A stretch of 64,000 bases of DNA from JBDSKH01 sp035556655 (GCA_035556655.1 DATMFW010000024.1:1-64000); one strand, 5' to 3'. Positions 52,159 through 61,306 are shown, counted from the first letter of the stretch. The notes: generated by a model from the sequence alone, not told the origin. Made by a program: numbers and translations.

Positions 52159-53619
52159 ATGACGACACCCTCAACGTCCGAGACGGCCGGAAGCAGCAAG
52201 ACCGGCGTCGAACTGACCGGGCTCGAGACGATCGCCGAAAGCGAGCGTCACGGCAAGCCCCGTAGCCTGTTCTGGCCGTGGTTCGCGGCCAACGTGTCCG
52301 TGTTCGCGATCGCCTACGGGTCGTTCGCGCTCGGCTTCGGCATCTCCTTCTGGCAGGCGACCCTCGTCGGCGTGATCGGCATCGTGGTGTCGTTCTTCCT
52401 CGTCGGCGTCGTGTCCCTGGCCGGCAAGCGCGGCTCGGCTCCGACCATGGTGCTCAGCCGGGCCCAGTTCGGCGTCAACGGCGCCCGGCTTCCCGCGCTG
52501 CTGTCCTGGATCCTCACCGTCGGGTGGGAGACCGTGCTCACCGTGAGCGCCGTCTTCGCCGTCGACGCCACCGTCCAGGCCCTCGGCGGCCCCGCCGACA
52601 GTCCCGTCACGAAGGTCATCGCGCTCATCGTGATCGCCGCGGTGGTCGTGGTGGTCGGGGTCTACGGCTTCAGCCTCATCATGCGCCTGCAGCTCTGGAT
52701 CACGATCGTCACCGGCGCCGTGACCCTGATCTACCTCGTCACGGTGCTGCCCCTGATCGACTTCGCCGCGGTCACCGCCGTCGAGGCCGGATCGCTGGCC
52801 GCCGTCATCGGTGCTCTCGTGTTCATGATGACCGGATTCGGGCTCGGCTGGGTGAACGCCGGCGCCGACTACTCGAGGTACCTGCCCCGCAACGCCAGCG
52901 GCAAGGCCGTCGTCGGATGGACGACCTTCGGGGCGGCCCTCGCCCCCGTCGTGCTGCTCATCGTCGGCGTGCTGCTCGCGGCCTCGTCGACCGAACTGGC
53001 GGAGGCGATCAGCTCGTACTCGCTCGGCCCGCTCGTCGGCCTGTCGCCGGCCTGGCTGCTGATCCCGTTCGCCCTCGTGGTGGTGCTCGGCCTCGTGGCC
53101 GGTGCGATCATGGACGTCTACTCCTCGGGACTGTCGCTGCTGGCGGTCGGGCTCAAGGTCAAGCGCCCGGTCGCGGCCGCGATCGACGGGGTGCTCATGG
53201 TGCTCGGCTCGATCTTCGTGCTGTTCATCGCCGCCGACTTCTTCGGGCCGTTCCAGGCGTTCCTCATCACCCTCGGCGTGCCGATCGCCGCCTGGGCGGG
53301 CATCTTCGTCGCCGACGTGCTGCTGCGCAAGAATGACCTCGCCGACGCCGAGCTGTACGACCCGAAGGGTCGCTACGGCAGCGTGCGCTGGGCCTCGATC
53401 GCCCTCGTCGTCCTGGCGACGGTGCTCGGGTGGGGGCTGGTGACCAACGACACCCCGGGCTTCACCTGGCTCGGGTACCTGTTCGGTCCCGAAGGCGAGG
53501 GCACGTTCCGTGAGGGCTGGGCGTACTCGAACCTCGGCGTGCTCATCGCGCTGGTGATCGGATTCGTCGGCTACCTGCTGTTCGGCCGCTCGGCCGTGAA
53601 GGCGCAGGAGGAGAAGTGA
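52159..53619 (+). CDS. NCS1-family nucleobase:cation symporter
   Basis: 486 residues, about twelve membrane helices. NCS1 blocks: GLETIAESERHGKPRSLFWPWFAANVSVFAIAYG, RAQFGVNGARLPALLSWILTVGWE near 95-120, and GLGWVNAGADYSRYLPRNAS near 235. Family members import cytosine, purines, hydantoins, thiamine or related bases. The downstream hydrolase and kinase suggest a nucleobase, nucleoside or ring-amide substrate. It overlaps the hydrolase gene by four bases. Confidence 0.9.
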   Translation: MTTPSTSETAGSSKTGVELTGLETIAESERHGKPRSLFWPWFAANVSVFAIAYGSFALGFGISFWQATLVGVIGIVVSFFLVGVVSLAGKRGSAPTMVLSRAQFGVNGARLPALLSWILTVGWETVLTVSAVFAVDATVQALGGPADSPVTKVIALIVIAAVVVVVGVYGFSLIMRLQLWITIVTGAVTLIYLVTVLPLIDFAAVTAVEAGSLAAVIGALVFMMTGFGLGWVNAGADYSRYLPRNASGKAVVGWTTFGAALAPVVLLIVGVLLAASSTELAEAISSYSLGPLVGLSPAWLLIPFALVVVLGLVAGAIMDVYSSGLSLLAVGLKVKRPVAAAIDGVLMVLGSIFVLFIAADFFGPFQAFLITLGVPIAAWAGIFVADVLLRKNDLADAELYDPKGRYGSVRWASIALVVLATVLGWGLVTNDTPGFTWLGYLFGPEGEGTFREGWAYSNLGVLIALVIGFVGYLLFGRSAVKAQEEK

Positions 53620-54164
53620 CCTCGGCTCCCTGGCTCGTCGCCATCGACATGCAGGTGATCTTCGGCGAGCCGGGGAGCCAGTGGTTCACCCCCGAATACG
53701 AGCGCGCGTCGGCGGGCGTCCAGCGCCTGCTGCCCGCGTTCGGCGACCGGGCCATCTTCACCCGGTTCGTCGCCCCCGCCGAACCGCGGGGTGCGTGGGT
53801 GCCCTACTACGAGCAGTGGTCGTTCGCCCTCGTGCCCCCCGAGGACCGGCTCTACGAGCTGACAGCGCCGTTCGCCGGAAACGCCCCGCACATCGAGACC
53901 CGCGAGACGTTCGGCAAGTGGGATGCGGCATTCGCCTCCGCGATGCAGGGGTCGACCGAGATGGTCATCACCGGTGTCTCGACCGACTGCTGCGTGATCT
54001 CGACGGCGCTGGCGGCGGCGGATGCGGGCGTGCACGTCCGCGTCGCCGCCGACGCCTGTGCGGGGCTCAGCCCCGCCGACCACCAGCGCGCGCTCGACGC
54101 CATGGCCCTGTACGCCCCGCTCATCGAGATCACTACCATCGACGAGGTGCTCTCGTCGCTGTGA
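53616..54164 (+). CDS. isochorismatase-family cysteine hydrolase
   Basis: 182 residues. The catalytic triad is visible: Asp in LVAIDMQ near residue 10, a basic residue in TFGKWDAAF near 107, and the nucleophile cysteine in TGVSTDCCVISTALAAADAG near 125-135. Relatives hydrolyse amides such as nicotinamide, ureidoacrylate or N-carbamoyl compounds. The location between an NCS1 permease gene and a PfkB kinase gene implies breakdown of an imported base or nucleoside. GTG start overlapping the permease stop. Confidence 0.87.
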   Translation: MTSAPWLVAIDMQVIFGEPGSQWFTPEYERASAGVQRLLPAFGDRAIFTRFVAPAEPRGAWVPYYEQWSFALVPPEDRLYELTAPFAGNAPHIETRETFGKWDAAFASAMQGSTEMVITGVSTDCCVISTALAAADAGVHVRVAADACAGLSPADHQRALDAMALYAPLIEITTIDEVLSSL

Positions 54165-55003
54165 GCACGCTGCTCAGCGTCGGCAACGTCGTCATCGATC
54201 TTTTGCTGGAGCTGCCTGCGCTGCCCGCGCCGGGCGACGACGTCACCGTCACCGCCTCCGGATCCTCCGCCGGCGGGTCGTTCAACGTGCTGGCAGCGGC
54301 GCGGCGCCAGGGCATGCGCGCCGTCTACGCCGGAGCGCACGGCACCGGGCCCTTCGGCGACGCCGCCCGGTCGGCGCTCGCCGCCGAAGACATCGACGTG
54401 CTGCAGGCGCCGGTGGCCGGCTCCGACACCGGCTGGGACGTCGCCATCACCGACGCCGCGGGCGAGCGCACCTTCCTGACCACGGTCGGCGCCGAAGCCC
54501 GGCTCGACGCGGAGATGCTCGCCCGCGCGCGGCCCGCCCCCGGCGACGTCGTGCACGTCTCCGGGTACTCCTTCGCCCGGCAGCCCTCGGGCGACGCGCT
54601 CGCGGTCTGGGTGCCCGCGGTGCCGGAGGGGGTCACCGTGATCGTCGACCCCGGGCCGCTCGGCGCCGCGATCCCGGATGCGGTGCGGGCCCGCGCGGAC
54701 TGGTGGAGCTGCGCGGCCGGCGAGTCGGTGGGCGGACGGAACCGGATCCTCCGCCGCGGTGCTGCCGGATGCGAGCTCGACGGGGAGCGCATCCCCGGGT
54801 TCGAGGTCGATGCCATCGACACCAACGGGGCGGGCGACGCGCATGTGGGGGTGTTCGCCGCATCCGTCGCCCTCGGCTTCGACCCGCGCACCGCCGCCGT
54901 GCGCGCCAACGCCGCCGCGGCGCTCGCCGTCACCCGCCGCGGGCCGGCCACCGCGCCGACGCGCGACGAGCTGGAGAGGTTCCTGTCGGAGCATCCCGGC
55001 TGA
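54161..55003 (+). CDS. PfkB-family carbohydrate/nucleoside kinase
   Basis: 280 residues. NVVIDLLLELPALPAPGDDVTV and the first PfkB signature GGSFNVLAAARRQGMRAVYAGAHGTGPFGD near 38-66 are followed by the second signature DAIDTNGAGDAHVGVFAAS near 224-242 with the catalytic Asp and anion hole. Start GTG overlaps the preceding stop. Substrate unknown; ribose, a nucleoside or pseudouridine would fit the operon. A ZTP riboswitch for the next operon begins just after its stop. Confidence 0.88.
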   Translation: MSTLLSVGNVVIDLLLELPALPAPGDDVTVTASGSSAGGSFNVLAAARRQGMRAVYAGAHGTGPFGDAARSALAAEDIDVLQAPVAGSDTGWDVAITDAAGERTFLTTVGAEARLDAEMLARARPAPGDVVHVSGYSFARQPSGDALAVWVPAVPEGVTVIVDPGPLGAAIPDAVRARADWWSCAAGESVGGRNRILRRGAAGCELDGERIPGFEVDAIDTNGAGDAHVGVFAASVALGFDPRTAAVRANAAAALAVTRRGPATAPTRDELERFLSEHPG

Positions 55004-55013
55004 TAACCTGACC

Positions 55014-55091
55014 CCGTCGCGACTGGCGTTCGGATGGGTCACCATCGGGGAGCGACTGCTGAATCGCGTTGCCGTACGCCTGGGCAGCGCG
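55014..55091 (+). ncRNA. ZTP riboswitch (pfl motif)
   Basis: Conserved blocks are present in order: CGCGACTGGCG, GGGTCACCATCGGGGAGCG and, after a variable loop, GTACGCCTGGGCAGCG. This is the ZTP/AICAR-monophosphate-binding pfl RNA, which in actinobacteria commonly precedes glyA and folD. Ligand accumulation signals 10-formyl-THF shortage and turns the genes on. It lies between the PfkB stop and the glyA ribosome binding region. Confidence 0.92.
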
Positions 55092-55118
55092 TCCCCCCGC
55101 AGAACACTGGAGCCAGTC

Positions 55119-56402
55119 ATGACCGACACCTTCCTTGCCCCGCTCGCCGAGGTCGACCCCGAGGTCGCCGAGGCGCTGGCCAGCGAGCTCGCCCGCCAGC
55201 GCGACACCCTCGAGATGATCGCCAGCGAGAACTTCGTGCCGCGCGCCGTGCTCGAGGCACAGGGCTCGGTGCTCACCAACAAGTACGCGGAGGGCTACCC
55301 CGGCCGGCGCTACTACGGCGGCTGCGAGTTCGTCGACGTCGTCGAAACGCTCGCCATCGAGCGCGCCAAGGCGCTGTTCGGTGCCGAGTTCGCGAACGTG
55401 CAGCCGCACTCCGGCGCGTCCGCCAACGCCGCGGTGCTGTCCGCGATCGCCCAGCCCGGCGACCGCATCCTCGGCCTCGAGCTCGCCAGCGGCGGCCACC
55501 TGACCCATGGCATGAAGCTGAACTTCTCGGGCAAGCTCTACGAGGCGCACGCTTACGGGGTCGAGGACAGCGGGCGGGTCGACATGGCCGATGTGCGGGC
55601 CAAGGCGCACGAGGTCAAGCCGGCCGTGCTCATCGCCGGCTGGTCGGCCTACCCGCGCGAACTCGATTTCGCCGAGTTCCGCGCGATCGCCGACGAGGTC
55701 GGTGCGGTGCTGTGGGTCGACATGGCCCACTTCGCCGGACTCGTCGCCGCCGGGCTGCACCCGTCGCCGGTGCCGCACGCGCATGTCACGTCCTCGACGG
55801 TGCACAAGACGATCGGCGGACCACGCTCGGGGTTCATCCTCACGAACGATCCCGACATCGCCAAGAAGATCAACTCCAACGTGTTCCCCGGCCAGCAGGG
55901 CGGACCGCTCATGCACGTCATCGCGGCGAAGGCGACCGCCTTCAAGCTCGCCGGCACGCCGGAGTTCCGGGACCGTCAGGAGCGCACCAAGCGCGGCGCC
56001 GCGATCCTCGCCGAGCGGCTCACGCAGGCGGATGCCCGCGGCGCGGGAGTCGACGTGCTCACCGGCGGCACCGACGTGCACCTCGTGCTCGTCGACCTGC
56101 GCACCTCGGAGTTCACCGGCAAGGACGCCGAGGACCGTCTGCACGAGGTCGGCATCACCGTCAACAAGAACGCGGTGCCGAACGACCCGCGCCCGCCGAT
56201 GGTCACCTCCGGCCTGCGCATCGGCACGCCGGCGCTCGCGACCCGCGGCTTCGGCGACGCCGAGTTCACCGAGGTCGCCGACATCATCGCGCTCGCTCTG
56301 CTGCCGGATGCCGACCTGCCGGCCCTCCGCGAGCGGGTCACGGCCCTGGCGCACGCGTTCCCGCTCTACGACGGACTCACCTCGCCCGGGACGTGGAAGT
56401 AG
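55119..56402 (+). CDS. glyA: serine hydroxymethyltransferase
   Basis: 427 residues from ATG 55119. LEMIASENFVPRAVLEAQGSVLTNKYAEGYPGRRYYGG near 30-65, DMAHFAGLVAAG near 203 and the PLP lysine in VTSSTVHKTIGGPRSG near 230 are diagnostic. It converts serine and THF to glycine and 5,10-methylene-THF. Placed behind a ZTP riboswitch and joined to folD by a one-base overlap (TAGTG). Confidence 0.97.
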   Translation: MTDTFLAPLAEVDPEVAEALASELARQRDTLEMIASENFVPRAVLEAQGSVLTNKYAEGYPGRRYYGGCEFVDVVETLAIERAKALFGAEFANVQPHSGASANAAVLSAIAQPGDRILGLELASGGHLTHGMKLNFSGKLYEAHAYGVEDSGRVDMADVRAKAHEVKPAVLIAGWSAYPRELDFAEFRAIADEVGAVLWVDMAHFAGLVAAGLHPSPVPHAHVTSSTVHKTIGGPRSGFILTNDPDIAKKINSNVFPGQQGGPLMHVIAAKATAFKLAGTPEFRDRQERTKRGAAILAERLTQADARGAGVDVLTGGTDVHLVLVDLRTSEFTGKDAEDRLHEVGITVNKNAVPNDPRPPMVTSGLRIGTPALATRGFGDAEFTEVADIIALALLPDADLPALRERVTALAHAFPLYDGLTSPGTWK

Positions 56403-57283
56403 TGGCCGCTGTCGTCCTCGACGGCATCGCCGCCGCCTCCGCGATCAAGCGGGAGCTGACCGGCAGGGTCGCGGCGCTGCGCGAACGCGACGTGGTGCCA
56501 GGCCTCGGAACGCTGCTCGTCGGGGAGGACCCCGGTTCGGTCAGCTACGTCGGCGGCAAGCACCGCGACTCGGCCGAGGTCGGCATCGAGTCGATCCGGG
56601 TCGAGTTGCCCGCGACCGCCTCGGCGGCGGAGGTGCGCTCGGCGATCGCCGGTCTCAACGCCGACCCCGCCGTCACCGGCTACATCGTGCAGCTGCCGTT
56701 GCCGGCCGGCATCGACGAGAACGCGATGCTCGAGCTGATCGACCCCGCGAAGGACGCCGACGGCCTGCACCCGACGAACCTCGGGCGGCTGGTGCTCGGG
56801 GTGGAGGGTGAGCTGCACTCGCCCCTGCCCTGCACCCCCGCGGGCATCGTCGAGCTGCTGCGCCGCCACGACGTGCCGATCGCCTCTCAGCACGTCTGCG
56901 TCGTCGGGCGCGGCCTCACCGTCGGGCGCCCGCTCGGGCTCGTCTTCACCCGCAAGGGCGTCGATGCGACCGTCACGCTGACCCACTCGCGCACCGTCGA
57001 CCTGGCCGCCGAGGTCGCCCGCGCCGACATCGTCGTCGCGGCGGTCGGCGTGCCGCACTTCATCAAGCCCGAGTGGGTCAAGCCCGGTGCCGCCGTTCTG
57101 GATGTCGGGGTCACCCGGGTCGGGACCTCCGGCTCCGGCAAGGCACTGCTGCACGGGGATGTGGACCCCGGGGTCGCCGAGGTCGCGGGCTGGCTCTCGC
57201 CCAACCCCGGAGGCGTCGGGCCGATGACCCGTGCGCTGCTGCTGCAGAACGTGGTGGAGGCCGCGGAGCGCTCGGTGCGCTGA
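56402..57283 (+). CDS. folD: bifunctional methylene-THF dehydrogenase/methenyl-THF cyclohydrolase
   Basis: 293 residues. GTLLVGEDPGSVSYVGGKHRDSAEVGI near 33-60 contains the catalytic Lys. VQLPLPAGIDENAMLELIDPAKDADGLHPTNLG near 95-128 and VVGRGLTVGRPLG near 163 form the NADP-binding site. It interconverts methylene-, methenyl- and 10-formyl-THF, feeding PurN and PurH. GTG start. Confidence 0.96.
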   Translation: MAAVVLDGIAAASAIKRELTGRVAALRERDVVPGLGTLLVGEDPGSVSYVGGKHRDSAEVGIESIRVELPATASAAEVRSAIAGLNADPAVTGYIVQLPLPAGIDENAMLELIDPAKDADGLHPTNLGRLVLGVEGELHSPLPCTPAGIVELLRRHDVPIASQHVCVVGRGLTVGRPLGLVFTRKGVDATVTLTHSRTVDLAAEVARADIVVAAVGVPHFIKPEWVKPGAAVLDVGVTRVGTSGSGKALLHGDVDPGVAEVAGWLSPNPGGVGPMTRALLLQNVVEAAERSVR

Positions 57284-57292
57284 CCGCCGGGG

Positions 57293-58489
57293 TCAGGCGT
57301 CGCGCGCGGCGCCGTCCGAGGGTGCCACCGTGAACACCTCGGGCATGCCGAACCCGTGCTCGGCGAACCCCCCGTCCACGGCCACCTGGATGCGGGAGAC
57401 CGCGTCGAGCGGCGCCAGCGCGATCGCCGAGCCCCCGAATCCGCCGCCGGTCATGCGGGCGCCGAGGGCGCCGTTCTCGCGGGCGATCTCGACGGCGAGA
57501 TCGAGTTCGGGGGTCGAGATCTCGAAGTCGTCGCGCATCGACCGGTGCGAGGCGTCGAGGAGTTCGCCGAGCGCGGCGTGATCGTGATCGCGGATCGCGT
57601 CGACCGCATCCAGGACGCGCTGGTTCTCGGTGATCACGTGGCGCATCCGGCGGAACGTCTCGTTGCTCAGCTTGGCCTCGGCGCGATCGAGGTCGCCGGG
57701 CCCGAGGTCGCGCAGCGAGGGTACCCCCATGAGCACGGCCGCCTTGCCGCAGGACAGCCGGCGGTCGGCGTACCCGCCGGTCGAGTGCTCGTGGGCCACC
57801 CCGGTGTCGATGACCACGGTCGTCAGCCCCGCCTCGTCGAGGCCGAGCGGCACGGTCTCGGTCTCGAGCATGCGACAGTCCAGCAGCACCGCCGCGTCGC
57901 GCACCCCGAGCAGCGAGGCGGTCTGGTCCATGATGCCCGTCGGGGCGCCGGCGAACTCGTTCTCGGCGAGCTGCCCCGCGTTCGCGAGTTGCTGCCGCGA
58001 CAGTCCGAGACGCCACAGGTCGTCGAGGGCGAGAGCGGCCGCGCACTCGATGGCCGCCGATGACGATAGGCCGGCACCGACCGGCACGTTGCTGTCGAAC
58101 ATGAGGTCGAGGCCGGGGACGGCAGCGAGGTCGGCGCCCGCCCGTCCGAGGGCCCAGGCGACGCCGACCGGGTAGGCCGCCCATTCCAGCGGAGAGGACC
58201 CGCGCTCGTTGGTGAGCGCCTGCAGCGCATCGAGCTCGCCCATCGGCACCTCGAGGTAGAGCGTGTCCTCGTCGTCGAAGGTGCTCGCCAGGCGCAGGGT
58301 CGAGTCCTCGCGGGGACCGGCGGCCACCAGGGTGCGGCGGTCGATGGCGAACGGCAGCACGAACCCCTCGTTGTAGTCGGTGTGCTCGCCGATCAGGTTC
58401 ACCCTCCCGGGCGCCGACCAGATGCCCTGCGGCGTGTGGCCGAAGCGGGCGCGGAAGGCGTCGCGGACGTCGTCGCGGAGGTCGGTCAT
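57293..58489 (-). CDS. galK: galactokinase
   Basis: 398 residues. The GHMP kinase signatures are complete: APGRVNLIGEHTDYNEGFVLPFAIDR near 26-50 (galactose-binding), PVGAGLSSSAAIECAAALAL near 122-141 (ATP loop) and GARMTGGGFGGSAIAL near 343. It phosphorylates alpha-D-galactose at C1. It overlaps the galT stop by four bases and is second in the Leloir operon. Confidence 0.96.
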   Translation of the reverse strand: MTDLRDDVRDAFRARFGHTPQGIWSAPGRVNLIGEHTDYNEGFVLPFAIDRRTLVAAGPREDSTLRLASTFDDEDTLYLEVPMGELDALQALTNERGSSPLEWAAYPVGVAWALGRAGADLAAVPGLDLMFDSNVPVGAGLSSSAAIECAAALALDDLWRLGLSRQQLANAGQLAENEFAGAPTGIMDQTASLLGVRDAAVLLDCRMLETETVPLGLDEAGLTTVVIDTGVAHEHSTGGYADRRLSCGKAAVLMGVPSLRDLGPGDLDRAEAKLSNETFRRMRHVITENQRVLDAVDAIRDHDHAALGELLDASHRSMRDDFEISTPELDLAVEIARENGALGARMTGGGFGGSAIALAPLDAVSRIQVAVDGGFAEHGFGMPEVFTVAPSDGAARDA

Positions 58490-59565
58490 GGTCGGGGTAT
58501 GGCCTTCCGGATGGTCTCGGCTGCGGCCTCGGGCGGCACGTCGCCGACCCATGCCCCCATCGCCGACTCCGACCCTGCCAGAAACTTGAGCTTGTCCGCA
58601 GCACGACGCGGAGAGGTGAGCTGCAGATGCAGGCGGAACGTGTCGCGCGCGGCGTGAACCGGCGCCTGGTGCCAGGCCGCGATGTACGGCGTCGGGGTGT
58701 CGTAGATCGCGTCGATGCCGCGCAGCAGACGCAGGTAGAGGGGGGCGAGTTCGTCGCGTTCGGCCTCGCTGGTCGCCGCCAGGTCGGGGATCTGCCGGTG
58801 CGGCATCAGGTGCACCTCGAGCGGCCAGCGCGCGGCGAACGGCACGAACGCGCTCCAGTGCTCCCCCTCCAGCACGAGCCGCTCGCTCGCCCGCTCGAAC
58901 TCGAGGATGCGGCCGAACAGCCCGGGTGCGCTGCTCTCGATCCTGCGCAGGGTGGCCTGGGTCTTCGGCGTGACGTAGGGGTAGGCGTAGATCTGGCCGT
59001 GCGGGTGATGCAGGGTCACGCCGATCGCCTCGCCGCGGTTCTCGAACGGGAACACCTGCTCGACCCCCGGCAGCGCCGAGAGGGCGGCCGTGCGATCCGC
59101 CCAGGCCTCGATCACGGTGCGCGCCCGCGACGGGGTCTGGGTGGCGAACGATCCGGTGGTCTCGGGGCTGAAGCACACGACCTCGCAGCGGCCGACGGCC
59201 GCGCGGGTGCGGCCGAGCTCCGGACCGTCCTCGCCGCCGTGCACGCCCAGTTCGGGGCCGAACGCGGGGGAGCGGTTCTCGAACACGGCGACGTCGTAGC
59301 GCGAGGGAACCTCCGAGGGGTTGCCCGGTGTCTGCGGCGCGAGCGGGTCGTTTTCGGCCGAGGGCAGGACGACCCGGTTCTGGCGCGCCGCGGCGACCGA
59401 GATCCAGTCTCCGGTGAGCGGATCCTGCCGCATGACGGGGGTGGCGGGCCGTGGGACGAGGGTGCGGGTGTCGACGGCGCGGTCGGGGCCGAGCAGCGTG
59501 TCGGCGTCGTCGAAGTAGATGAGCTCGCGTCCGTCGGCGAGGCGGGTCGCGTGTCTGCGGATCAC
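58486..59565 (-). CDS. galT: galactose-1-phosphate uridylyltransferase
   Basis: 359 residues from a GTG that follows TATCGT by six bases. QDPLTGDWISVAAARQNRV near 45, FENRGEAIGVTLHHPHGQIYAYPYVTPKT near 155-183 with the nucleophile histidine in HPH, and the C-terminal AAWHQAPVHAARDTFRLHLQLTSPRR match GalT. It swaps UMP between UDP-glucose and galactose-1-phosphate. No galE is present in the window. Confidence 0.95.
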   Translation of the reverse strand: MIRRHATRLADGRELIYFDDADTLLGPDRAVDTRTLVPRPATPVMRQDPLTGDWISVAAARQNRVVLPSAENDPLAPQTPGNPSEVPSRYDVAVFENRSPAFGPELGVHGGEDGPELGRTRAAVGRCEVVCFSPETTGSFATQTPSRARTVIEAWADRTAALSALPGVEQVFPFENRGEAIGVTLHHPHGQIYAYPYVTPKTQATLRRIESSAPGLFGRILEFERASERLVLEGEHWSAFVPFAARWPLEVHLMPHRQIPDLAATSEAERDELAPLYLRLLRGIDAIYDTPTPYIAAWHQAPVHAARDTFRLHLQLTSPRRAADKLKFLAGSESAMGAWVGDVPPEAAAETIRKAIPRP

Positions 59566-59571
59566 GGCATT

Positions 59572-59604
59572 ACGATATCGAAAGTTCTGATTGCGAAATC
59601 GAAG
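59572..59604. promoter_or_regulatory. galactose divergon control region
   Basis: TATCGAAAG (59576-59584) and AATCGAAG (59597-59604) are direct repeats exactly 21 bases, two helical turns, apart, a spacing suited to a DeoR-type regulator. The galT -10 box (minus-strand TATCGT, 59577-59572) overlaps the first repeat. Confidence 0.5.
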
Positions 59605-59616
59605 AAGGGCGAAAGC

Positions 59617-60399
59617 GTGCCGGACCCCGCCGTTCTGCGCCAGGCAGCGCTCACCGGGATGCTCAGCACGCGCGGATACGTGCGGGTCACCGATGCGGCG
59701 CTCGAACTCGGCGTCAGCGAGGTCACCGTCCGCGCCGACCTGACCGCCCTGGAGCGCTCCGGTCACGCCGTCCGGGTGCACGGCGGGGCGATGCCCGCCG
59801 ACGCCCTGGTGCGAGAGGCGCCCATGGAATCCGCGCGTGACCGGGCAGCTGGGGCCAAGCGCGCGATCGGGGTCGCCGCCGCGCGGCTCGTCGCATCCGG
59901 CGACTGCGTCTTCCTCGATGCCGGCAGCACGGCGCTCGCCGTCGCGGAAGCCCTGCTGCTGCGGCGCGAACTGCAGGGTGTCGTCGTGGTCACCAGTGCG
60001 CTGCCGATCGCGCTGGCACTCGAGGCCGGCATCCCCCGGCTCGAGGTGATCGTCACCGGGGGCACCCTGCGCCCCCTGCAGCACTCCCTCGTGAACCCGT
60101 TCGCCGCACCCATGCTCGACGCGCTCAACGTCGACCTCGCCGTCATCGGCTGCACAGGGATCCACCCGGAGCGCGGCGTGACCAACGTCAATATTCCGGA
60201 GGCCGAGATCAAGACCCGGGTCATCGCCGCGGCGCGACGCACCGTCGTGGTCGCCGACGGGTCGAAGCTCGGCCGCGTCGAGACCGCGCTGGTCGCGCCG
60301 CTCGCCGACGTGGACACCCTGGTGACTGCGGGGGATGCCGCGCCCGGCGTGCTCGATGCGCTGCGTGACGCGGGCCTCGATGTCGTCGCCGTAGGCTGA
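59617..60399 (+). CDS. DeoR-family transcriptional regulator
   Basis: 260 residues from a GTG preceded by GAAGAAGGG. N-terminal DeoR helix-turn-helix (about 8-60: TRGYVRVTDAALELGVSEVTVRADLTALERSGHAVRVHGGAM), then a sugar-phosphate effector domain (FLDAGSTALAVAEAL near 107; VTGGTLRPLQHSLVNP; IGCTGIHPERGVTNVN; VVADGSKLGR). It is divergent from galT-galK and followed by galM, so it is the presumed galactose-locus regulator. Confidence 0.93.
   Translation: MPDPAVLRQAALTGMLSTRGYVRVTDAALELGVSEVTVRADLTALERSGHAVRVHGGAMPADALVREAPMESARDRAAGAKRAIGVAAARLVASGDCVFLDAGSTALAVAEALLLRRELQGVVVVTSALPIALALEAGIPRLEVIVTGGTLRPLQHSLVNPFAAPMLDALNVDLAVIGCTGIHPERGVTNVNIPEAEIKTRVIAAARRTVVVADGSKLGRVETALVAPLADVDTLVTAGDAAPGVLDALRDAGLDVVAVG
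60392..60397 (+). promoter_or_regulatory. leaderless -10 box of galM
   Basis: TAGGCT spans the end of the DeoR gene and lies six bases before the epimerase GTG. Confidence 0.5.
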
Positions 60400-60403
60400 C
60401 GCC

Positions 60404-61306
60404 GTGCACATCACCCTGCAACGCGGTTCCGTCCGCGCCGAGATCGACACCGTCGCGGCTGCGCTGCGCTCCCTCTCGGTCGGCGGCGAGGCGCTGACCG
60501 AGCCGCGCACCGGAGCCGGGCTGCCGCCGTTCTGCAACGGGATCGTGCTCGCGCCGTGGCCGAACCGGGTCGCGCACGCCCGCTGGAGCCTCGACGGTGC
60601 CGAGCAGCAGCTCGACATCACCGAGCCGGCGCGCGGGGGTGCTCTGCATGGCTTGCTGGAGTTCACCGACTACCAGGTGATCGCTCAGCAGGACGATCTG
60701 GCCGAACTCGCGGCCGCCATCGCACCACAGCACGGGTGGCCCTTCGCCATGGACACCGCCGTGCGCTACCGGCTCGACGACGACGGCGTCACGGTGACCC
60801 ACACCGTGCAGAACCGCTCCGACCGGCGCGCACCGTGGGCCGTGGGGACCCACCCGTTCCTGAGGGTCGGCGGGCACGACGTGGCAGAGCTGACCCTCCG
60901 GGTCGCGGCCGACCGCTTCTTCCCGGTCGACCACGCGCTGAACCCCACCGGCCCCGCGATCCCGGTCGATGACGACACCGATCTGCGCACCCCTCGCCGG
61001 GTCGGCGAGCTGCGTCTCGACACCGCGTACGGCGCGGTCACCCACGGCATCGGCCACGAGACCGCGCGGCTCACGGCGCCCGACGGTGCGACGACGACGC
61101 TATGGCAGGAGCCCGCCTGGGGCTACGTCCAGGTGTTCACCACCCCGGAGTTCCCCCGGTCGGAAGGCCTCGGCACCGCCGTGGCCGTCGAACCGATGAC
61201 CGCACCGCCCGATGCGCTCAACTCGGGCGAGGGCCTGATCTGGCTGGAACCCGACGAGCGCTGGGAGGGCAGCTGGGGCCTTCGCCGGACCCCGCCGGTA
61301 GGCTAG
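60404..61306 (+). CDS. galM: aldose 1-epimerase family protein
   Basis: 300 residues. FCNGIVLAPWPNRVAHARW near 45-65, GGALHGLLEFTDYQ near 78 with the catalytic His, NRSDRRAPWAVGTHPFLRVG near 130-150 with the second His, and AVAVEPMTAPPDALNSGEGL near 262 with the catalytic Glu follow the GalM pattern. It interconverts anomers of galactose or a related hexose. GTG start. The subfamily (YihR/Gal10-like) is not certain. Confidence 0.88.
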   Translation: MHITLQRGSVRAEIDTVAAALRSLSVGGEALTEPRTGAGLPPFCNGIVLAPWPNRVAHARWSLDGAEQQLDITEPARGGALHGLLEFTDYQVIAQQDDLAELAAAIAPQHGWPFAMDTAVRYRLDDDGVTVTHTVQNRSDRRAPWAVGTHPFLRVGGHDVAELTLRVAADRFFPVDHALNPTGPAIPVDDDTDLRTPRRVGELRLDTAYGAVTHGIGHETARLTAPDGATTTLWQEPAWGYVQVFTTPEFPRSEGLGTAVAVEPMTAPPDALNSGEGLIWLEPDERWEGSWGLRRTPPVG

